DNA of 64,000 nucleotides from assembly GCF_028867935.1 (NCBI RefSeq), contig NZ_JAPQNS010000018.1, positions 62,001 to 126,000 of the forward strand. Reading direction: 5' to 3'. Below are positions 59,139-64,000 of this stretch, piece after piece; position 1 is the first letter of the stretch, and the number at the start of each line of letters is the position of its first letter. The translations under genes and the position numbers were made by a program. This DNA is from Flavobacterium sp. SUN052. GTDB lineage: Bacteria; Bacteroidota; Bacteroidia; Flavobacteriales; Flavobacteriaceae. The notes under the pieces were generated by a model. That model did not search any database, had not been told where the DNA came from, and worked only from the letters and a program-made list of their open reading frames with translations.

Positions 59139-60263
59139 TTACACGAACAAACTCGCAGCCACCCGGTCGGCAAACAACTTACCCGCTTCGGTTAGCCGCA
59201 GCAGATTAGTTTGTGGCTGGAGCCAGCCTTTTTGCTGTAAGTCAGCCAGTTCAGTGGCCTGCTTTTGCACGAAATCAGCCCCTAATAAGCTGTTTAACTG
59301 GTCAACAGAACACCCCCATTGCGTACGAAGACCTGTTAGTAAATATTCGTTTACGCGGTCAGAAAGGGTCAATACCTCCAGGTCGGCGGGTACTGTTCCC
59401 GTTACAATTGCCTGTACATAGCGAGCGTTGTTGGCTACGTTGAACTGGCGACTGTGTCCGTTGTAGGAGTGGGCGCTGGGGCCAAGCCCGAGGTACGGGT
59501 GCTGCTGCCAGTATGCCGTGTTGTGACGGGCGTAATGGCCGGGTTTCGCGAAGTTAGAAATCTCGTAGTGCTCATATCCTGCGCTTTTCAACGCACTTGT
59601 CAGTTGTTCAAAATGATCAGCGGCAAGGTTCTCGTCAATAGGTTTGAGCTGCCCTTTTTTAGTCCAGCGGCCAAAAACAGTGTCTGGTTCAATGGTCAGT
59701 GCATACGCTGACATATGCGGTACGCCCAGCGACAGGGCACGTTCGAGGTCATATTGCCAGATATGTCCGCCGTCGCGGAGAGGGGGAATGCCATAAATAA
59801 GGTCGATGCTGAGGTTGTCGAAACCCGCGTCGCGGGCCAACCTGACACATTGCTCGGCTTCGGTAGCGGTGTGAGCGCGGTTCATCCAGCGGAGCGCGTC
59901 TTCGTTAAAAGTCTGAAGACCAATGCTAAGCCGATTGACATACTGGTGAAGTACGGCCAGTTTATCCGCTGTGAGATCGTCGGGGTTTGCTTCGAGCGTG
60001 ATTTCAGCGGTATCCGACACGGTGAAGTGCTGATGGATCACATCGAACAAATACCCTAGTTCGGTTTCAGTTAAGAGAGAAGGCGTACCACCGCCAAAGT
60101 AGATCGTGTCGAGATGTGTGGTTGGCAGGTATTCTTTTTGCAACACCAGTTCCTGACCGATAGCCTCAATCAGGGCTGATTTCTGACTCAGATTGGTACT
60201 AAAGTGAAAGTCGCAATAATGGCAGGCCTGTTTGCAAAAAGGAATATGGAGATACAGATGCAT
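59139..60263 (-). CDS. hemW: Heme chaperone HemW (radical SAM)
   Basis: 374 residues. The start MHLYLHIPFCKQACHYCDF gives the radical SAM triad Cys10, Cys14, Cys17 (CX3CX2C). FGGGTPSLL, SIGLQTFNED and the HemW-specific HNTAYWQ motif (HNxxYW, after YARH) identify HemW rather than the oxygen-independent coproporphyrinogen oxidase HemN. HemW binds heme and helps insert it into respiratory proteins. Its start is 3 bases after the stop of the NAD(P)-binding gene, part of a minus-strand run from about 61431 to 58221. Confidence 0.93.
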   Translation of the reverse strand: MHLYLHIPFCKQACHYCDFHFSTNLSQKSALIEAIGQELVLQKEYLPTTHLDTIYFGGGTPSLLTETELGYLFDVIHQHFTVSDTAEITLEANPDDLTADKLAVLHQYVNRLSIGLQTFNEDALRWMNRAHTATEAEQCVRLARDAGFDNLSIDLIYGIPPLRDGGHIWQYDLERALSLGVPHMSAYALTIEPDTVFGRWTKKGQLKPIDENLAADHFEQLTSALKSAGYEHYEISNFAKPGHYARHNTAYWQQHPYLGLGPSAHSYNGHSRQFNVANNARYVQAIVTGTVPADLEVLTLSDRVNEYLLTGLRTQWGCSVDQLNSLLGADFVQKQATELADLQQKGWLQPQTNLLRLTEAGKLFADRVAASLFV

Positions 60264-60266
60264 GAA

Positions 60267-60932
60267 TTACGGTCGGTTGGCTAAGGCCACAATGTCCTTC
60301 ACCTCAACAACCATTTTGTGATTGCCGTTTCCAACTGTGTTAATCATGGCTTGTCCCAGTTGCCGAAGCGTAATAACAAAGCCGGGGAATAACGCCCGAA
60401 AAGCGGGGTAAAGCCAACTTAGGTATTTGTAGGCCGACAGGGTGTTTTTGAGGCCATCCGTTGGGTGAATGTAGCCGGGCCGGAAGTTGTATACCTGTTT
60501 GAACGGTAGTTTCATCAGGTCGTTTTCAGTTTTGCCCTTAACCCTGGCCCACATGGTCCGGCCTTTTTCCGTGCTGTCGGTTCCCGAGCCAGACACATAG
60601 CAGAACGTCATATCAGGGTTGAGCCGACTGAGCGTTTGCGCAACGTTCATCGTTAGGGTGTACGTAATTTTATAAAAGTCGCTTTCACTCATACCCAGCG
60701 ATGAGATACCTGAACAGAAAAAACAGGCATTGTAGCCAACTAACTGATTTTCTACCGTCGACAAATCGTAGAAATCCGGTACCAGTAATTCGGTTAGCTT
60801 CGGGTGAGTTACTCCGCATGTTTTTCGGCCGATAACCAACACGTTCTCCACGTTGGCATGCTGTAAACATTCGTGCAAAACACCTTCGCCCACCATTCCG
60901 GTAGCACCTGTTATAATGGCTTTAATCTTCAT
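60267..60932 (-). CDS. NAD(P)-binding Rossmann protein (atypical SDR / epimerase-like)
   Basis: 221 residues. The N-terminal Rossmann motif is IITGATGMVGEGVL (TGxxGxxG, about residues 7-20). Cysteine-rich CFFCSGIS follows, then YVSGSGTDST and NFRPGYIHPT. It lacks the usual YxxxK catalytic pair, as do atypical SDRs of the HTATIP2-like group, which may be redox sensors or oxidoreductases on small substrates. It is in a run with GNAT upstream and hemW downstream. TATATTTG (60958-60951) at 18 bases before its start could be a -7 box. Confidence 0.75.
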   Translation of the reverse strand: MKIKAIITGATGMVGEGVLHECLQHANVENVLVIGRKTCGVTHPKLTELLVPDFYDLSTVENQLVGYNACFFCSGISSLGMSESDFYKITYTLTMNVAQTLSRLNPDMTFCYVSGSGTDSTEKGRTMWARVKGKTENDLMKLPFKQVYNFRPGYIHPTDGLKNTLSAYKYLSWLYPAFRALFPGFVITLRQLGQAMINTVGNGNHKMVVEVKDIVALANRP

Positions 60933-60950
60933 ACGCTACAGTGGTTTCTG

Positions 60951-60958
60951 CAAATATA
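60951..60958 (-). promoter_or_regulatory. Possible -7 box for the NAD(P)-binding gene / hemW / mtgA run
   Basis: TATATTTG fits TAnnTTTG on the minus strand, 18 bases from the next ATG; no TTG lies at -33. If real, the hemW run has a start of its own, separate from GNAT. Confidence 0.3.
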
Positions 60959-60966
60959 ATCATCCT

Positions 60967-61431
60967 TTAATTATGGCTCTCTAAGACCTTTTCCAACACA
61001 ATGGTCAATCCTCGCTTTCCCTGCACGGTACCAACGATGTCGAAGTGGTGGCGCAGGTTTAAAATGAGCATCGATCGCCAGCGGTTGTACGTCTGGGTGC
61101 GTATCGTATGGAACCCATTTTGTCGGCACCAATCGTGTTGCTGTTCCATAAGCGCCGAAGCAATACCGTTACCCCGATAGGCTGGAAGAACGCCCCCAAG
61201 CCAACTGTAAAAATGCCCTGGTTGTCGCTCATAGCCGATTTTGTAGCCAATGAGCACCTGCTCATTAAACGCAAGCCCGGTAACCAAAGGAGTTCGAGCT
61301 TGTTGATAGGCAAGTTCACAGGCCGCCTGGTCAGGCGACTGATCCTCAAAAATGGCGGCAATCAAAGTCGCCAATTCGTTATGGAGATGTGGAGATAAAG
61401 GAGTGGTATGCCATTCGTAACATAGTGTCAT
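60967..61431 (-). CDS. GNAT family N-acetyltransferase
   Basis: 154 residues from the ATG at 61431 (a TTG at 61440 would add three). The acetyl-CoA-binding motif A is GVLPAYRGNGIASALMEQQH near residue 80, with RGNGIA as the pyrophosphate loop; the C-terminal strands are typical (HFDIVGTVQGKRGLTIVLEK). The substrate cannot be inferred; related proteins acetylate amino groups of small metabolites or peptides. It precedes the NAD(P)-binding gene by 34 bases in a minus-strand run. Confidence 0.85.
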   Translation of the reverse strand: MTLCYEWHTTPLSPHLHNELATLIAAIFEDQSPDQAACELAYQQARTPLVTGLAFNEQVLIGYKIGYERQPGHFYSWLGGVLPAYRGNGIASALMEQQHDWCRQNGFHTIRTQTYNRWRSMLILNLRHHFDIVGTVQGKRGLTIVLEKVLESHN

Positions 61432-61486
61432 AATCCCCAAATAAAAAGAAGGATCATTTCCTACTCAATCCTGAAAGCCGCTGTTT

Positions 61487-61639
61487 TTACCGATCTGGAC
61501 AGCTTTTGCACCGTTTTCCCTTCTTGTACTTTTTACAACACTTTTTCAGGACACACTCCATGTTGCCAAAGCGATTGTCGGGAGTCGGGGGATTGGTAAA
61601 GGGAGAAGCGTGGACGGCTGGACAGAGATCGCTAGTCAT
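61487..61639 (-). CDS. 50-residue Cys/Lys-rich protein
   Basis: A 50-codon frame starting at ATG 61639. The first 25 residues are Pro-rich and probably loose; the second half is ECVLKKCCKKYKKGKRCKSC then PDR, six Cys among Lys and Arg in about 20 residues. I recall short Bacteroidota proteins with a CCKKYKKGKRC-like core, function unknown; a metal-binding or RNA/DNA-binding peptide is plausible. It sits 55 bases upstream of the GNAT gene on the same strand. Its conserved-looking core makes it credible despite the small size. Confidence 0.6.
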   Translation of the reverse strand: MTSDLCPAVHASPFTNPPTPDNRFGNMECVLKKCCKKYKKGKRCKSCPDR

Positions 61640-61914
61640 TAACAACGTTGTTTACGCTACCAACGTTGAATAGGTGTTAATTAGTTTAGATTAATTCTTA
61701 ATAATAGTGTATTTTAACTGAAACAATACTACTAAACCAACCTCGCTCTTCCATTTAGTTATAATGAAATACCATTACCCCCATAGGTGGCAAAGTTCAG
61801 TGGACATGGTCCACAGGGTCAGAAAATATTCATTTGTAGCAATTTAGGGCCCGTCAAAAATCTATTATACGCCGTTGTCGCGTATGTTTGGCGTAACCAT
61901 TTTCAGCGCTTCCT
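61640..61914. other. Intergenic region, AT-rich, divergent promoters
   Basis: 275 bases between the Cys-rich gene and the DUF2064-type gene. Contains an inverted pair CAACGTTG/ACCAACGTTGAA near 61642-61668, an AT-rich tract (61675-61750), a GTGGACATGGTCCAC palindrome near 61800, and a TATGTTTG (61883-61890) that fits the -7 consensus for the gene at 61915 but lacks a -33 partner. No gene is apparent. Confidence 0.4.
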
Positions 61915-62598
61915 TTGTCCGTAAGCACAGTTATTCTTGTCTTTGCCCAGCCCGTTGCTCAAGAAGCAGCCCGAAAGCATCTATCGGTTCAGGCCAGTAG
62001 AAACTATCGGGCCGTGCAGTTACTGAACGAGCGGGTTCGGCAAACAACATGTCAAACGGGCTTACCCGTACTGTTTTCCACAGACCTTATTACGCACTCG
62101 GGGAGCTTTGGCGAACAGCTATCGGAAGCCCTACGTGCTGTTTTTAGCCAGGGAGTTGACCGCGTTTTGGTGGTAGGTAACGATTGCCCATCGTTAACAG
62201 CTGCCGATTTGACCGGGGCCGCAACTGAACTTCAACAGGGCCGAGTGGTGCTTGGCTCCGATACCCGGGGCGGATTATATCTGTTTGGTCTTTCCCGCGA
62301 ACAGTTCGATGCTGATACCCTACGTTTGCTTCCCTGGCAAACCAACCGACTTTACCGGGCTGCTCAGGCACACTTTTCTACGCAACCCACAGTATTGCTT
62401 CGCGTATTAAGTGACGTCAATCGGGGGGGCGATGTTCGGGCTTCTTATACAGATAGTACTTCTCTCAATGCCTTTATCCGCGTATTGCTCCACCTACTTC
62501 ACGGGTGGCTCTTTGTTTATCAATCGGTGGTTCGTTTGACGGTACAATCAGCAACGTACCGTACTGGCCCACTGCGGGCACCCCCGTCTCTCTTTTAG
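61915..62598 (+). CDS. DUF2064 (TIGR04282-type) nucleotidyl-sugar-transferase-like protein
   Basis: 227 residues; the only plausible start is the TTG at 61915 (no ATG near). The core FGEQLSEALRAVF, DRVLVVGNDCPSLTAADL and VVLGSDTRGGLYLFGL follows DUF2064, the GT-A-like fold related to MobA and CofC. The usual N-terminal sugar-nucleotide loop (G-x-x-K-T-R) is absent, and the DGGYYLIG motif reads RGGLYLFG, so activity is uncertain. The last 45 residues are hydrophobic then polar and not typical. TIGR04282 members are linked to arsenosugar or other glycosyl chemistry. Confidence 0.65.
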   Translation: MSVSTVILVFAQPVAQEAARKHLSVQASRNYRAVQLLNERVRQTTCQTGLPVLFSTDLITHSGSFGEQLSEALRAVFSQGVDRVLVVGNDCPSLTAADLTGAATELQQGRVVLGSDTRGGLYLFGLSREQFDADTLRLLPWQTNRLYRAAQAHFSTQPTVLLRVLSDVNRGGDVRASYTDSTSLNAFIRVLLHLLHGWLFVYQSVVRLTVQSATYRTGPLRAPPSLF

Positions 62599-62707
62599 GT
62601 CTGCCATCTCCGATAGGTCTCTGTCGGTTTTACCCGTTTGGCACTAGTCCAGCTTCTGGCCGAAGACTGCGCTAGTCCCTCGTTTTCTATTTTTCACCTT
62701 GTTCATA

Positions 62708-64000
62708 ATGAAACACCTATCCAGTCTATGGCTTCTGGCCATCTGTTTGCTGTTGTGCGTACCCGTTTTTGCGCAACAACGTATTGAAGTTACCGTTACC
62801 GATCTGCTCCTTCGCCGACCGTTACCGAATGTGCAGGTTTACCTGCAAAATGGCGGCACTAAATCGCTCGATTCAGCCCGTACCAACGCAAGCGGAAAGG
62901 CTCAGTTTGCCAATATTTCGGGAGCCAGTCGGTACCGGGTATTTGTGCGACCCAGCAAAGCGTATGTGGATGACGAGGTGTCGGATGTGAGCATACCGGC
63001 TTCGGGTCTGGCGACGGTAACACTTCAGTTGCCGCTCCGGCGCGAGAGTACGCTCGATGAAGTCGTGATTAATGACCGACGGCTGGCACGGCTCAACACC
63101 CAAAATGCTGAAGTGTCGGCGCTGGTGTCGAAGCGGGAGTTGCAGAGCTTACCCCTCGAAGGCCGCGACATCACCCGCTCACTGTACCGGTTGCCCAACC
63201 TGACACTGGCCACCCAGGGATATGCCGAGGCCCCTAACGTAGCTATAAACGGTCTGAACGGGGTTTATACCAATTACTTGATCGATGGTATGGACAACAA
63301 CGAGCGGTTTTTGGGAAATATGAAGTTCAACACCCCGGTTGGCTTTGCGGAGGGAATTACCGTGTACACCAACAACTATTCGGTGGAGTTTGGCAACACC
63401 AGCAATGGCGTTATCAACGTGACCACCCGTTCGGGCTCCAATGAACTTACGGGTGAAGCTTTTTACCTGACCCGGCCCGGCACCGTTATTGACTCACCTT
63501 CCCGCTATGCCACGAACGATTTATCGGGGAACTCGGTGAAAGACGGATTCCAGCGGCATCAGGTAGGCGTGGGACTTGGCGGGGCCCTTAAGAGAGACAA
63601 AACGTTTTTTTACGTCAACGTGGAGCAAACCTTTGACCGGAAAGATAATCGGCTAGTGGCTCCTTCGTTGGGGGTAAACGAGATTGTGACAGGGCATAAT
63701 TACTTCTCCTACATCTCGGGTAAGATTGATCAGGTCTGGAATAGCCGTTTCAAAACAACGATCCGGGCTAATATTGGCTCATTCGATATTGACCGGCAGG
63801 GGGGAGGTCTGGAAGGAGGGAATTTGTTCCCGTCGGCGGCTTCAGCCCAGAAAAACCGGACCTATCTGATTGGTCTGAAAAACGCGTATGTACTGGGCTC
63901 TGAGTTTACGGGCGAGACCAATTACCAGCATTCACGTTTCCGCTGGAACTATCGCGAACCCGTAAATCCCACAAATCCATCGGCGACGGTGCGTGGCCCA
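62708..64000 (+). CDS. Oar-like TonB-dependent receptor (cut by window end)
   Basis: 431 codons are visible and open to the last base, with no stop. Signal peptide ends at PVFAQQ (about 22). A carboxypeptidase-regulatory-like beta domain (IEVTVTDLLLRRPLPNVQVY, about 25-110) is followed by the plug with DEVVIND as the TonB-box region, NGVYTNYLIDGMDNNERF, SVEFGNTSNGVINVTTRSGS, then barrel strands. This is the Oar/OmpA-like TonB receptor type, not SusC type: no SusD partner is seen before the edge. The substrate is unknown. It comes 109 bases after the DUF2064-type gene. Confidence 0.9.
   Translation, partial: MKHLSSLWLLAICLLLCVPVFAQQRIEVTVTDLLLRRPLPNVQVYLQNGGTKSLDSARTNASGKAQFANISGASRYRVFVRPSKAYVDDEVSDVSIPASGLATVTLQLPLRRESTLDEVVINDRRLARLNTQNAEVSALVSKRELQSLPLEGRDITRSLYRLPNLTLATQGYAEAPNVAINGLNGVYTNYLIDGMDNNERFLGNMKFNTPVGFAEGITVYTNNYSVEFGNTSNGVINVTTRSGSNELTGEAFYLTRPGTVIDSPSRYATNDLSGNSVKDGFQRHQVGVGLGGALKRDKTFFYVNVEQTFDRKDNRLVAPSLGVNEIVTGHNYFSYISGKIDQVWNSRFKTTIRANIGSFDIDRQGGGLEGGNLFPSAASAQKNRTYLIGLKNAYVLGSEFTGETNYQHSRFRWNYREPVNPTNPSATVRGP

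Noticed and set aside
1..64000. tRNA, rRNA, CRISPR array, prophage or intact IS element
   Set aside because: No cloverleaf-like run, spaced direct-repeat array, integrase or transposase frame was recognised by eye; a dedicated scan could still find a tRNA I missed.

Overview
The window looks like chromosome of a member of the Bacteroidota, most probably order Cytophagales and close to Spirosoma. The grounds are a SusC/SusD pair with a one-protein hybrid two-component regulator, a BshB1-type bacillithiol deacetylase, a Rho with a very long disordered insertion, many lipoproteins and TonB receptors, and promoter-like TAnnTTTG (-7) / TTG (-33) boxes in place of the E. coli pattern. I recognised no rRNA, tRNA, CRISPR array, phage or intact insertion sequence. 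This is ordinary core chromosome with one clear accessory block, a polysaccharide utilisation locus (PUL).

Layout. 22-3554 (minus): a lipoprotein, an AlkZ-like DNA glycosylase, cobS, cobC and a DUF6580 membrane protein, tightly packed. 3664-12235: spore-photoproduct-lyase-like radical SAM protein; a minus pair bshB1/EEP phosphatase; a plus run of nitrilase-like protein, PAP2 phosphatase and metF; a small secreted protein; a GH32 fructan hydrolase; an NTF2-like protein. 12309-24793: DUF892 protein, topA, a sirtuin, an endonuclease III homologue, an operon of an inner-membrane OmpA-domain protein with two membrane-anchored helix-hairpin-helix paralogues, rho, and a polytopic membrane protein. 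25046-34306 (minus): exported M3 peptidase, cyclophilin, DUF885 and M13 peptidase, with a TPR histidine kinase between the last two.

34549-49210 is the PUL: hybrid regulator, alginate-lyase-family lyase, DUF4466 lipoprotein, DUF5018-like lipoprotein, SusD, SusC, and divergently a second lyase and a GH88 unsaturated glucuronyl hydrolase. Together they would bind and import a uronic-acid polysaccharide, cleave it by beta-elimination, and remove the 4,5-unsaturated uronate from the products. Four GAAC half-sites spaced 21/20/21 bp lie in the divergent susC/lyase intergenic region. 49223-64000 is mixed housekeeping: an Imm51-like lipoprotein, lgt with a newly noticed 44-codon membrane ORF, dtd, a deformylase-like gene whose 3' end runs into a palindromic repeat, DJ-1/PfpI protein, O-methyltransferase, MltD-like LysM transglycosylase, DUF3109, an alkyltransferase-like protein, mtgA, hemW, an NAD(P)-binding protein, GNAT, a 50-residue Cys/Lys-rich protein, a DUF2064-type protein, and an Oar-like TonB receptor cut by the window end.

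Recurring structural themes are ATGA-type start/stop overlaps, and unusually long, near-perfect palindromes between genes (12245, 16145, 17751, 49223, 53329), several of which are probably bidirectional terminators. The most promising leads for new biology are two sets of helically phased direct repeats: TTGGGG pairs in front of two exported metallopeptidase genes that adjoin sensor-kinase genes, and the GAAC array in front of susC. Next is the OmpA/twin-HhH operon, which could tie cell wall, inner membrane and nucleoid.
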